This document shows, one piece after another, positions 23,440 to 36,295 of a stretch of DNA of 64,000 nucleotides. The stretch covers positions 373,613 through 437,612 of the forward strand of contig NW_019775386.1 of assembly GCF_001039355.2 (NCBI RefSeq). The letters are read 5' to 3'. Position 1 is the first letter of the stretch, and each line of letters starts with the position of its first letter. The notes beneath the pieces are model-generated. The model searched no databases. It was not told the DNA's origin and saw nothing but the letters and a program-made list of their open reading frames with translations. This DNA is from Lingula anatina (lineage: Eukaryota; Brachiopoda; Lingulata; Lingulida; Lingulidae). Both the position numbers and the translations under genes were made by a program.

Positions 23440-26400
23440 ATGAAGGAGTCATCACGTCATGGCGCTAACGGTAGATACAATGTTTCATGAATTGTGAAAT
23501 TATCTTATGTAATTCATTTCTGCATTACTTGCAATTTAAGTTTTTTTACTATTCAGCAAGAATTTTAGATCTGTAGACAATTGTGTTAAATTTCGTTGAT
23601 TGGTTTAAGATGTTTGAGAGTGGTACGGTATTGTTCCCTGTAAAAGATGCTGTTGTTTAGGAAATGATTTACTCCCTAGCCAACTTTGCTATTTACTTGC
23701 CATATTTGTAGCCACTGAGACCAATGGGAGGAAAGAAGGACAAACCACCATGAAAAAAATTCGGGCGTCCAGTGACACTACAATAAGAATCAAGAGGAAA
23801 ACTATGATCATTTTAATTGTGTTGTTAGTTCCTGTTGTTGTGCTGGGCGTGGTGTTGGGAGTGGCATTTAGAGGTTCGTAAGGGTTAATGTTTTGTACTT
23901 TTTCATCCGGAACTTGTACTCACGGATTTTTTCTTGACTTTTGTAAATGGATATATTAATTATTGTAACTAATCAATCAATGCGCATATCAATACCACAG
24001 ACACGTGCTAACAGGTCTTCACCCTCCATACAATGAACCATAGCTAGATGTTGACTTTCAATAAAGACAAAGTTAGATATCTGGTCTATTATATGTTTTA
24101 TACACCATCGTTAGCCGTCTTTGTTGAACGAAACTTGTACAATATTACATAGGCCATAACGGATAGGTGACACGACAGGTACTCTCACAAGTATTTTAGT
24201 TGTAAGTTAAAACGGATTAAGCAATAAGCAGATAAATTTTAGATGCATTGGTTCATGTTTAAGTCGGTTGTATTTTAGTGACCTATAACTAAAAAGTATG
24301 TACCGGGGTTTCCAGCAAAGAAACCAATTTTAGTGGACGTCAAGAAGAAAAACGGTACCATTGAGGCCGCAGAAGCCGGCACAGTGCCAGATATTTCACA
24401 CAGCAGCGCCAGTGTACAAGTCACAGGGGCACAAACCTCAACTGTAACCAACTGGCACGACACGACCAACACTGAAGAACACCACACAACACACCAAATT
24501 AACGGCAACCATACAACCGCACAGAATTCCACAGCGAAACTTAGCAATCCCTTCATCACCACAACAAACCCTGGACCAAGTACACGCGAGTCCCCGGGGA
24601 GTGGCGCCTTTAAACAACAGCACCTTACTACGGCTGATTTTGGAGTTCTTCAATCTACCGAAATTACCACGGTTCATGCCAAAATTACCACGCGCGCCGA
24701 GTATGGCACCTTTAAAGGGCAGAACCATACCACTGCTAATTTTGGACTTCCTCACACTACCGAACTTACTATGGATCCTGCAGAACCAAATACCACTACT
24801 CTCGTAGAGTCGACAATGGAGCAATCCACCACTGGTAGGTACAAACGTTTATTAATGTAAAAGTGATGAAGCCGAATTGTTGCATTGAGGTTAGCTCTTT
24901 TTTGTCTTTCTTAAGAAGATCAGATGAAAATGGTCTCAGAATTTAATGCGTCTTTATTATTTCTAGGGCAGCATACTGCAAGTAGCTAGGATAGAAAGTT
25001 TCTGACACAAAGTGAGGACACTGAACCTTGGTGAACTATCACCAGTAGACAACTGTTTTAAGGAATTTAATTCCTATAACAACCAAATACAATGGATCGT
25101 AGCTAGAACACGCACACCTCCCCCCGCCCCTACTCCCGCTCTACTTTCGGGGTTCACACACTGTCCCATTATCAAAATGCAGTATAAGGAGCAAAATAGT
25201 CAGAGAATAAACAGAGGCAAAATCAAAGGCTTAAAAGTATTTATCATTTTATTAAAGGATCTTGTATTATAGAAAACAGGTGAAACATGAACATTTGCCA
25301 CGTCTATTCTGTCGACGATTTGCGACCAACCTTCCAAATCATAGCTGTATTCAGGTGTCAAGATTTAATTTACAGAGATTTATAGTATATGCAGGTTTGT
25401 CAGAAACAGAATATCTAACCACAAATGGCAAACCAATCGATCAATGAACATCATTATTCGTCATTTTCCAAATGCAAAATCGCCCTTATCCTTTTATGAC
25501 CTTCTTTTTGTTCTTCATTCAGTTGGCTGTACATACGGGTTCCACGAGATACCTGGGATGCTTATGAACTTCGACTTCGTCGAGCACAGGTTGATTTACG
25601 GCCTCACCTTTGAGAACTGTAAGCAGAGATGTGCCAGCGACCGTCAGTGCGGTGCCGGGGTCTACTTTATCACGGGGATGGTGTGTAGCATGGGCTTGGC
25701 CGGAGTGCAGTCCACGTGTATGGAGAGAATTATGCACTAATTGATTACAAGTTTTGATTTTATTACAGTTAAATTATTATTTTTTCTTTGATTGATCTAT
25801 TTCTTGTTTGGTTTTCCATTTATTAATATATCCGTGTTGTTGGTTATAATTAGTTTACTCTGTGTACATATACATCGTCGTTCGGTTTCAGAGTGCGACC
25901 CCCTGGAAGTATTTGAGGGGACGAACACTTCCTCCCATCCCTCTAACTTTTTATTGTACATTTGCAGTCAGTCTGGCTACATAATACTAACAGCGTGAGC
26001 CATTTCAATCTCACAAGCCGGAACAATAATTATTTTACCAAATAGGAATGTTATGATAGAAAAAAATTCATTCCAGATACCGATGTCGGCGTGATAACCA
26101 TCATAAAGTCATCGGAATGTAACTGCGAAATGGAGAAGCACACTGGCATGACCCTCTACGTTCATGGTTCATATCCACCAGGTAATGCACGACGTGTAGA
26201 CATGCCCATGCGTGCTTGTGTGCGTGTGCGGGTGAGAATGCGTGTGTGCACGCACGTGCGATATTGGTGTACATGTACATGTATAACTGCTGCATATTAC
26301 TGAAATGTGTAAATGCTGCAAATTATAGAAGCTGTATTTTCATGCATGTGTGTTTACGTGCATGCGTGCGTCGTGTTTTGCAATAATATGTATGCCTAAA

Positions 26401-27574
26401 ATACGCGACGTAATTCACGAGACATCCGGATTTCTCGGATGATGCTCATTATCGTATTTTAATGATGTTGCAATTTATAGTCAATGCATTATCCTATGTG
26501 CGTGTATTTATGTGCATGCGCAGCGCTCGCTCGTGTATATGTGTGTGCATAAATGGTATAATATGTGTGTCTTTTATCGTTTCTAAAATGTCGCTGCGGT
26601 TTATAGGCCTAATAACTGTATTGCCGCGCTGCCATAGTAAGTCAGATATCTGAACTCGCCTTCTATTTTTACACAGGTGTCAACAAGTGGTCATTTCCAG
26701 CCAGTAAGCCAGATGACTGTCCAGAGGCTTGTCTGGCGGAACCTCTCTGCCTCTTGACACAGTTCAATCCCATTGATAAGGTAACGGTACAGAAAACCAC
26801 GATCGTTAAATTTTGCCAGGTGTGTAATTAAAAGAAACGTTGTCAAAGACAGTCTGCTATCATTGCAAATACCACATTAGTTCATGCGAGAAACCGAGAA
26901 GGAAGTTATTTCTTCAAATAAACTGCATCCAGTTTTTAAAGGGGGGTTACATGCCAAAATTATTTGGTTATTTTGTAGCCTAGTGACATCTTGCATTCTT
27001 AGAATATGCTAGCATACTGTATGTACATTTTTCCGGCGCACATGTATAAGGATGCATTTGTTGCAATGAAAATCGTTATATTATGGTGAAAACTATACTT
27101 CGACAAGGTCACAGAGAGATTTTTCTCCACAGATGTTTTTTCTGGCTGTTCACTAGCTGTGCACATTTCTCTCCAGCGGGAATTCTGATACAAACATGGC
27201 TCTAGTTAACGCGTACTGTGTTGAGAAAAGTGTCATGAATTAACCAGAGAATATCTTTGAATATCAAGTGAAAAATCAAACTGTGGGCCTGATAGGGAGG
27301 TTAAACGAGCTGTAGTGTAGTGGATAGTATAGCCTTATTGGTTTATGTATCATTTTTTTTCATGAAGAACATTACAAAATATACATTGAACTATTTCCAG
27401 TGTAAATGACCATCAACAATAATGGGCAAAGTTACTCCTTATTTAAAAATGCGATGAGGTATCATTTATGACTGTTTGATTGTGTTTCAGAAATGTCACA
27501 GCTACAACACTTGGCCATTCATTGGATTCGGTACGGCGGAAGAAAACTTTTACGTCAAAAGCCGCGGGTGCTAG
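23440..27574 (+). CDS. Type II membrane protein, Thr-rich stalk, PAN/apple-like Cys modules
   Basis: Exons: 23440-23470, 23712-23873, 24316-24834, 25523-25717, 26077-26181, 26677-26780, 27491-27574; 399 residues, all joins in frame. Cytosolic tail, membrane helix (IILIVLLVPVVVLGVVLGVAF), then a 173-residue Thr/Ser/His-rich stalk with many N-x-T sites, then the Cys-rich head. The head has FENCKQRCASDRQCGAGVYF, ECNCEME, DDCPEACLAEPLCLL and KCHSYNTW ... VKSRGC at the end. The xxC-xxxC-xxxxC spacing followed by a Cys near the end resembles PAN/apple folds, which bind proteins or sugars outside the cell. Exons 4-6 match in length those of the gene at 29310-32498 (195, 105 and 104 bases). The first exon (10 codons) is the weakest part; ATG at 23750 is the fallback start. 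Confidence 0.78.
24316..24834 (+). CDS. Mucin-like stalk exon with internal repeat
   Basis: 173 codons, Thr, Ser and His rich. Two units of about 32 residues are similar: GAFKQQHLTTADFGVLQSTE and GTFKGQNHTTANFGLPHTTE. The stalk is about three times longer than that of the paralogue (54 residues), so length varies while the head modules do not. Such stalks are usually heavily O-glycosylated. Confidence 0.75.
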
Positions 27575-29309
27575 CGATCGCTCACATGTAACAGCGGTTT
27601 TTGAAGTTGTACCAGTATGACAGGGATGGTAGTCTACTAAGAACCGTAGTCCGTTCTCGAGTACTTTTTACAGGTGACATTCGTCCCATATATGCTAATC
27701 CCAATACTCCGACTGACCTTGCTGTACTAACCATATGGCAATGACATATTGGTTAGTGTTGTAAATGGCCCTTGCTAGTTAATTGCTAGCAATGTCAATT
27801 GGGCGTGGCATACCGTGTTCACACTGATATACAATGAACTCGTGAATCACGGTGGATGTTGCATAAAACGTGACAGAGAGAAAAAGCAGCCAAATTGGAC
27901 TCTAAATATACCTGAATAGGATTCCAAGTAATCTTAATTTTAAATGAGAAAAAGTGTCGCTTTTCTTCGTACGAATATAACAAATGTATAAGTTATAGCA
28001 ACATAAATATAACAGTGCCATGCGTTGGTTTATTATGTCACACCTATCGAGCTTGTGATATGTATACACAAATTAGGTGTATGTATATTTCTCATTGGTT
28101 GAATAAAGCCATTTTATTGTAAGAGATAATAGATTGTAATTCATTGACGTGATTAAACCGCAAAGGTCGTTGAGGGGTGTGTGGTGAACCTAACTTTTCT
28201 GCCCACAACCAAATTACAGATAAAAACCAAAAATTCGAGCCAGGACTGACATATTGGCCTACGGTAGTCATTTCAAATTTGTTTTGATTAGTTCCATGGG
28301 TCAAAATGGCCGGTTTAGACAAAATTGAAATATAAGGAAGAGCTTGCTTAAAAGTATTGGATCATTTGAGTATCATGTAAACAGAAGAATAATTATTCGA
28401 TTGGAATATCAAATTGATTAATCATACAAAGAAAATGATTTCTAACAGCATTTCAATTTATTCGAGATCCACCATTCACGAATTTACACAATTAAATTAG
28501 TTCTTGGAAAGGTATTTAAATGCAATGAAATCTTTGAAGTATTTCGTATTATACCGCACTAGTACAATTCCTTATTGAAAGCTCCTTTATATTACTATAT
28601 CTGTACAGATACTAGTATTAGTTGTTTACCACATCTTGGGATCACAACTACAAGAGTTGGTTACTTGTTCACATGGAATTTTACAAGCTCACTTTGGTCT
28701 TGGAATTTTTATTGTATCATTTCATTCACCTATGAAATCTATATCTTTCTATCTATGATTAACAGTGTATAGAAAACTTACTTTTTTCCTACAGTTGATC
28801 AATTTTTGTCAAACGGACAACCCTTTATGTCTCTCTCTCTCAAACTTTTCATAACATAATACATGATATATTTCAGTTATATAAAGCTGACTTGCCACAC
28901 ATAAACCTCTATATTAATCTATAAGATATTGAGAAGTACCGAAAATCTATAGATCTGTCTTGTCGACCGACTATTCATAGATCTCTACATGCCTAACACT
29001 TTTCAATAATTTGAAATTTTTTTCTTTTAATCACATGATTTCACGTTTAGTTTTTCGTGTTTTTTTTCTGCAGACTGTATTTTCTTCAGTGTCGCGAAAC
29101 CAAGAAATTGCAAATCGAATCAAACATCCGTTTCTATATATTTCTATATTGTAAAGCATACACAAGCCGTGCCCGGAGCAAAAATGTACGTAGTGCGGTG
29201 AATATGGTGCATTGGAGCAATATATAAACTACTCGGCAAATTGCGGAAATATTCCGAAAGGAGATGATAACACACTGCCAAGTTCCATGTGCATGTAATC
29301 GGAGAAGTG
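27575..29309. other. Convergent intergenic region between the two PAN-like genes
   Basis: 3' untranslated regions of both genes should lie here. An AATAAA on the plus strand is near 28102. No exon recognised. Confidence 0.5.
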
Positions 29310-32300
29310 TCAATGGTTGACGTCTTCAGTCATATTATAACATCCCGCACTTTTCAAGTAGAACGTTTCTCCATATTCTGCGGGAGCAATAAGCAATGGC
29401 CAGCCCTCATAATGGGAGCAATTCTTGAAAGAGATATATAACTGAGTATAGAAGCGTTCCAACACAGAGAAAACATGACAAACCGTTCAAATGAAATAGA
29501 TTAAGTTTACACATCTTGTATTATTTTCCTATAGAGCGGATTTTTATGTAGATGATGAATGGAAAACTATTTTTGAAATGTTTACACGTTCACCTTTCCT
29601 GGGGGGTAAAAGTCGGCCATTTCGCAGGTAGCAGACACTCTGCATGATTGAGAGCAATTCTGTGCTGTCTCGGCGAAGTACGACACGTACGATACCTCTA
29701 CAAAGATACATATACACATCTTTAAAGGATAGGTGCATTTAACACGTAGCATATACACATCTTTAAAGGATAGGTGGATTTAACACGTAGCATATACATA
29801 CAAACATACATGTGCCATTGTCAGGGCTGTATCTGGTAATTTCAAAGGGGGTCTTATTTTGAAAAATTGACCCTTTGCCCCCCCCCCTCCCCCTTTAAGT
29901 TGATCTTATTTGTGACATGGAAAACATGTTTTTAGAACATTGATTAAACATTGATTCCAAGGAGACCATTTTCGACCAAAAAAGCGATTGTTGTCGAACC
30001 TCCAGACCCTTCCCTTGAACATATTTTAAACTGAAAAAATATCTTCGACCAGAATAGCATGATCATGGAATGCCTAAAGTACCATTAAATTAGATATATA
30101 AAAATGCACATAAGACAAATCCTGAACATGTTTAAAAAGGGAGAAAAAATTCAGTCAGTATGGCGAGGTCGTAGAATGCTTAACGTAACGTTTAAAAACT
30201 TACAGAAATATAGAAATAACACATAAGAACATGCACTGTATTTGTAAATAATCCATATTACCAAAGTACTGCAACTCTAATTCAGTTTGATTATAGCTGT
30301 AAAATACCCTTACCTGTAATGAATTCATAAATACGGAACAGGGATAAATTTTGGAACTCCATCATTTCACAGCCACATTCCGGCGCCATCACGAAGGCAC
30401 TCCAGCCAACGCTGTAACCTGGAGTAATAGGGAGATTTAGATTGATTCCACGATTTACACCTTCACAAACAAGGTACAATTATGAACAGCATGTCTTCAC
30501 TCATTGACAGGACAGCACACATTATACCTGTCTGTCTTACTTCATCCAGTATGTAACAACTATAAGACGGCGAGTGGTACGTGCCGCCCTTGCATGCCTT
30601 GTCATTTCGGCATTTCACAACGCAGTCGTCCAGGCTGTGTTTCAATTCCGCTGAGAGAAACGTGCCATCGTTGAAGTACACGTTTGTCATCACCCAGGCC
30701 ATCGTACCGTTATGTGTGCAGGCTCCAGAATGGAAAATATGAAAAAAGTACAATATTAAGATCAGTTATTCTTTCTTATCTACATATATTAATTTTTTTT
30801 ACTCATTTGTTTGTTCATTTAATATGCACTTGAGGTACAGTCTGACAACAAATGAAAAGGTGTCGGTTGCTGTCCATTTGCTAGTGATGACCCGCGGTTT
30901 TCCAATGAAAATAGAAGTAACAAAGTATTATACAAGGATCTTATTGCACCTCCAATCCTTCCTCTAAAAAGGTCTTTGCATTATATTTATTTGTGGCAAT
31001 AGTAAAATCTTTTATCTTTGATCTGGATTCAATTATAGCCTTAAAACCTCTCACCCTCTGAATCTTACCGGAATTTATTCGTTTCGTTACGTCACCGGTG
31101 GTAGTGCTTTGAGTTTTTGTTCTCAGTGTTGAATGTGCCGTTATGAAATACATCGTTGTTGAGGGTGAGCTTCCCTTGAATTTTTCGGGGCGCTCTGTTG
31201 TGTTCGTGTTTACATCAATTGCTCTGGAAGCTAAAGAATTGATTGATAATTCAACATGGGATGTTTGGATGGGATAGGCTACTTCTGTTTGGATTTTAAA
31301 GCATGCTTGACAATCTAGTGGTTGCAATCAGGACAAATGGTCACTGACTATAGGTCAGTTGTCTCCAAGAAAATCATTGCAATTGCCAGTGCCCATTTTG
31401 AACAAATTGTATAAATTGTTATGGTACAACATTTTGCAGCTATAAAGTATTTTAATAATCTGAGAGTGTTAACTTGCAACCTGTGAATTCCCTGGCCAGG
31501 AAAGCTCCTAGGATTCCAAGGGCAATCAGCGTCAAGGTCACGGTAACAACTACCAGTGTCCTCTTCTTCACTGATGTAGCCTGTCCTGTCTTGGCTGCAC
31601 CAACGTCATCTACACTTCTGTTAATTATGGGAGGCAGTTTTCTCGGAACCGTGTACTCATTTTCTTTGAAACACATAGATAACATCAGATTAAATAGGAA
31701 TTCCTATTGAACTGAAAGGGTAGATATCGAGAAAATGCATTTAAACGGAATTTCGGTGGTAAATCTGAGAACATTCTAATTGTGGATGCTGTTTCCTGCT
31801 TCAAGCGTAGAGCCTACATATAGGTCATAACGTTACTAGAGATTATTTGAGATAGGTGTTTTGAAAATTGGTAAAACTTAAAGTAAGATAAGACGATCCA
31901 GGCATAACTGGAGTGTGAAATGCATTATTAACCAATGTTTTTTTAAGTATATATTCAATACTTTTTGTAGGCCTATAGCCTACTTATTTACATACCCGAG
32001 CAAGTAGGCCCCTACTGGAGCGTTTCATATATTTAGATATTGCGATACAGGAACAACAAGTGCCATCCATGTCTTTATAATGTATCGTTAAAGTTTTAAC
32101 GGCATTATTTTGAGAAAAGCAAATGGGCCTGATTAATTAGTTCTTCCTGCCTAGAAGTGAACTGCCGTTACCTGTGGCGGCGCTATAATGGCCGGTCCGA
32201 TATCCATCCTTGGTACCCAGTGCCTCCTTTGTGTACCTTGGGCCATCATCTGGGCCACTGTGGCTGGTGTTCAGTTCAGAGAGAACTAATAAAACGAAAT

Positions 32301-32498
32301 TAGCTAACTTAATTTCACCACGATGATGTTCATATCTCATTTTAAAAATATGGTAGGCCTACATAGTTTGGACGTGGACAATGTGCCACTATAGGCCTAT
32401 TTATAGAACACTTAGAAATGTGTATAGTTTAATAAAGGGGAAATATTAATATAACAATTACCTGCGCTAATGTTTCCACTGTTTGTGTTTCCCGTCAT
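29310..32498 (-). CDS. Type II membrane protein, PAN/apple-like; inverted paralogue of the gene at 23440-27574
   Basis: Exons: 32462-32498, 32172-32285, 31481-31663, 31069-31230, 30528-30722, 30314-30418, 29594-29697, 29310-29423; 337 residues. A 100-residue cytosolic part (MTGNTNSGNISA ... TSVKKR), membrane helix (TLVVVTVTLTLIALGILGAF), a 54-residue Ser/Thr stalk, then the head: LDDCVVKCRNDKACKGGTYH, SYSCYILDE, PECGCEMMEF, NCSQSCRVSATCEM and NCSHYEGWP ... LKSAGC. The spacing and order of Cys match the paralogue, and the three head exons have the same sizes. Nearly all introns are phase 1, usual for extracellular modules. It could be a surface receptor or ligand; no known ligand can be named from sequence. 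Confidence 0.82.
29710..29791. repeat. Tandem duplication, 41-base unit, two copies
   Basis: ATATACACATCTTTAAAGGA and the following 21 bases occur twice with one mismatch, just upstream of the exon at 29594-29697 of the PAN-like gene. Confidence 0.9.
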
Positions 32499-34203
32499 GT
32501 TTCCTATTGCAGCCCTATTTATTTCCTACATATACAGCCTCTGGAACGATGGTATGGGAAACAGAGGGACAAAGAGGGCTTTTATTCACAATTAAATTAC
32601 GCCAATTCAGACACCCCTAACACTTACATCATGTATTACGAAAATGTATCATTTCTGTTACATTCAAGGGATCGGACTTCAAAAGATAGAACAAGGCGTT
32701 ACATGTCTTTGTGCTCTGCCATATGCCTTATGGTATTATTACTGACAGCTTAATCAGCACACAATGTACACAAGCAATACATATGTTTTGGATCTAAAGT
32801 AATTCCGTTACACCATAAACAGTATAGTACCAGATACGGTGCCTATTCACTGATGGAGGAATTCGATACAAATTGCAATATACTCTGTGTTCTTGGCAAT
32901 AACAGACATAACGTGACATGTCTCAACTTCTATCAGAGATGACAGAGTGTGAGCGAGAGCGACGGCAACTTCTAATGGTGTAAAAAAAGTAGTTTCTGAA
33001 AACTGCGAAAAGTTTACGAAAGCCATAATTGCGGAGTGGCAAAGTTGGCTACAGGTGCTTTCGTTCAACTGTCATCAATAGCGGGTCCGTGGTTTTCAAG
33101 GGGACAGGAAGGGGGCACAGGAAAAAAATTATATATAGTAAATCATAATAACAGACGAGTCTTTTCACCATAATATGCAAGACACAGGGATAGCAAAATT
33201 GCTTGTTTTGGTCACTTGTCCCTCACATTCCTGCTCTTTGGTTTTATTTGTTTCAGTTCTTTCATTCTTATTACTATCATAAGTATAACTATTATTGTAT
33301 TTTAGGGGGTGGAAGGCGCTGGGTTACCTCCGAACCTAAGAGATAGGCACGTGCTCTCCATTTTTTCTCTGTTCCGTATTTACCGCAGAACGAAAAAAGA
33401 TACAGATAGTAAGGATTTTAATGACTCTTGCACAGATTCCCAGGAAAATGGAACAGTCAGTAAGAGTAAAGGCTTGTTTCCTACTCTTGTAATTAATTTG
33501 CGAAACATACACAATTTCAATTTTAGATGATTGGGGAAAGCACAAACAAGAGTTCATATTTCACGCTGACAACAGATGTGAAACACAAGTCGATACCAAG
33601 ATGAATCTGATATGTACAGTGTAGTGTATAATAACTGCATTTGCAAAAAAAAGAGGCGTTTATTTTCTGTTTCAATGTGTATATTATTGCAGAATATGAT
33701 TAACTGCATGTTTGTACAACCTTTTCAACAAAAGTCTATTTATTCTCTCCACGACCAGAGTAAAGAATTCTGAGTACAGCTTGAAATTCCATGTCAGCTT
33801 TTCCCAATTTTGTCTACTGTGCAATTGTTGTATACCCATCTGCAGACTATTACATAAAAAGCATTTTGTACAGATGATCGTGATGTATTTAGTTTCCTCT
33901 AATATTTACATGAGATGCAATTACATCTACTACATGTACCCTTACATTGGACCCATTATTGTGACTCAATCGATCATCTGATGCTGGTGCCCCGGTTTTG
34001 GCAGCTAATACGCACAAAACTTTCATATTTGCAATTATAAAATTCAGTAAAAAATAATACGAAGCAATAATTCTTAGGCTTTAAAGTTATCAATCTCTCA
34101 CAGCGAACCGGTGTGATGGTTCAGGTTGTCATTTAACCGTTTGATGTCCAGTTTTTAATTGTGATCTGGCTTAACATGCTGTGCTAATGTTATGCCCTTA
34201 CTG
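32499..34203. other. Intergenic, nothing recognised
   Basis: Upstream flank of the minus-strand PAN-like gene and downstream flank of the CARD/WWE gene at 34810-46760. Several open frames of about 70 codons lack family or splice support. Confidence 0.5.
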
Positions 34204-34426
34204 AAATTTCCTGTAGGGTCCTATAAGACGCCCTGTAGGAAATTGGTCCAATATCCTTAAGGGTTCTAAAAGACGTGCTAGAAACCCTATAGTAAATTAA
34301 CCCAAAATCCTACAGTGTCTTATAGGTCATATCTCCTAGATATGAATAATGAATAGAGTCCCTAGGAGTCCTCGAGGATTCCTGTAGTCTCTTAGTGTCC
34401 TAATGGACGTCCTACAGGAAATTTTT
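34204..34426. mobile_element. Inverted-repeat element of unknown class
   Basis: Ends AAATTTCCTGTAGGGTCC and its inverse (GGACGTCCTACAGGAAATTT) make an imperfect terminal inverted repeat of about 18 bases. The inside repeats CCTGTAGG, CCTATAG and CCTAGGAG-type motifs many times, so the whole could fold on itself. No open frame. Confidence 0.6.
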
Positions 34427-34809
34427 ATTAACGAAAATAAACGACAGTCACTGCTGAAAAATCATTTATGTGCATGTGTTCGGAATTTAAACGCAATGGT
34501 AACAGCAATCCACCACACAACATTGTATTCAAAGTTTGGTAGGTGTCACCAAAATTCTCATCAAATGTGACATACTAGCTGTAGTGTATAGAGGCATTAA
34601 TCAAGTGCCAGAACATTAACATAATAAATAGATATCGATCAGCAATTTTTTCAATATATCATAGAACCACTTTAAAAGAAAAACAAAATTATCGCCGGAA
34701 GTCTTGAAAGACAAATAGGCGTTCATAACAACATGCAATCAGTTTTTAAAAGTATTCATCGCGTCTGATAGATTTAAAGCCAAGGTTGTCCTTTTATACA
34801 GGATGCCAA

Positions 34810-36295
34810 TCACGTGGTGGACAATGCAGCTACATACTCGTCTTCTGTGAAAACTGAAAATATAACATATATGGTGTAAATACTTGTAACAAAAAGGGAA
34901 ATATTAACAGTGCAATAACAGTTTATTACTCCTAATTCTATCTTCCTAAAACGCAAGGAGAGAGAGAGGGAGAGAGAGACAGAGAGTAAGGCAAAAACTG
35001 AAAGAGAGAAGCCACAGTAGACCACGTAAATATTGTATTTTCAACTTATTTTCCATCATACCTGAACGCTGAATCTCAAACTCCTCTCCAGTGTCCATAC
35101 ATAGGTCCTTAAGGTTTTGAAAGTCAACATACCGTCTAGATTGAAATAAATAAAAATACCTGTTTTACTCTAAATTCTGTTCAATGTTACTATTAGTTTT
35201 GTTTCAGCTGAAGGCAATCATGTTTTCCCCAGATTCTGATTATTCATACTCGTAAACCACGTACAAAATGTAGGCACAGAGAAATAAATCAAAAAAATAA
35301 AAAGTAAGCAAATAGTCATGCATATATTTATGTTTATGCTGGATTCTTTTTTTCCTTATTCATCTTAATCTATTTTTATAAACTAAAATGCAAAGCTTTC
35401 TTTTCATGAGTTGCTAGATAACACAGACCATTTTAAAACAACAAAACATTCGTTTCCTGGTGCAAGTTCTTTTTGACCCACATTACCATTCAACTAAATT
35501 ATAAATATGTATGCTGATAATAAAAAATTGGTAAATTATGCTATCTAGATGCAAAATTACATCATGACGTCATCATGACATCATAATGACGTCATGCTTT
35601 TTTCCATTAAACTCTTATTTTGATTTACGTCCACGTAACTTTATTTCACTGCACTGTACCTGACGGAGTCGATCTCTACTTCCACTCCAGACCTGGGGTT
35701 TGCTTGGTACTCCTGCTCCAACCTCATGTTCACATTCACAGGGTACAATACCCATGATCCATTGCGGTTCCATTGCCACCAAGCATGGCCATCTTGAAAA
35801 AAAAAAAACAAATGTGGACATATCACCACCATAATAAAATGAAATATAATGCATATCAACCAATAATACGTGTCAATTTCCATCCATAATTTATTTATAC
35901 AGGTAGGTAAGGTCTTTCACAGGGATTACGCCATTACACATGATCGGCAGGTCACCAGCACAGCAGCAGCCACAACTCTGTACAGGTTTGTATCATATAG
36001 TAAGGTGGACTTTTGCTGGGATGGCAACTGATTGATATCTATGATATCATACAAAGCTTTTCATAAGCCGTTTTACTTTCGTCTTCAGAATTAAAATGAA
36101 CAGCAGTCAGGGGCAATTATAAGCTTACATGTATTTAGATAATACGCACAAATATATCAAATATCAAAGTAAATTAAGGCACACTAAAGTATATTAAAGG
36201 CTGTGCTTATCGTACTTTCTTGGCTAGTATTAGGCATCCCACCGTCATTGGCTAGAGTCTTCGGTTGCACGTTGTTGTCAGATGAAACTACGTCA
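34810..36295 (-). CDS. Gene H, linker and WWE domain exons
   Basis: Exons 36216-36295 (linker), 35660-35792, 35062-35135, 34810-34853 (stop TGA). WWE signature: [30 protein letters not shown], then [13 protein letters not shown] and FEIQRS. WWE domains of RNF146, Deltex and PARP proteins bind ADP-ribose units. The tail [12 protein letters not shown] mirrors [10 protein letters not shown] in gene I. Two TGACGTCA palindromes lie in the intron at 35565-35594. Confidence 0.85.

Noticed and set aside
23874-23882. Donor GTAAGG four bases further on for the membrane-helix exon
   Set aside because: It looks stronger, but joins out of frame with the stalk exon; the GTTCGT site keeps phase 1 as in the paralogue.
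24275-24824. Minus-strand Cys/Val-rich frames opposite the mucin-like stalk
   Set aside because: Shadow of a Thr-codon-rich plus-strand exon with correct phases on both sides.
33309-33530. Plus-strand 73-codon frame (starts MEGAGLPPNLRD)
   Set aside because: No family match, no splice context and strong antisense competition; in a spacer with many random frames.
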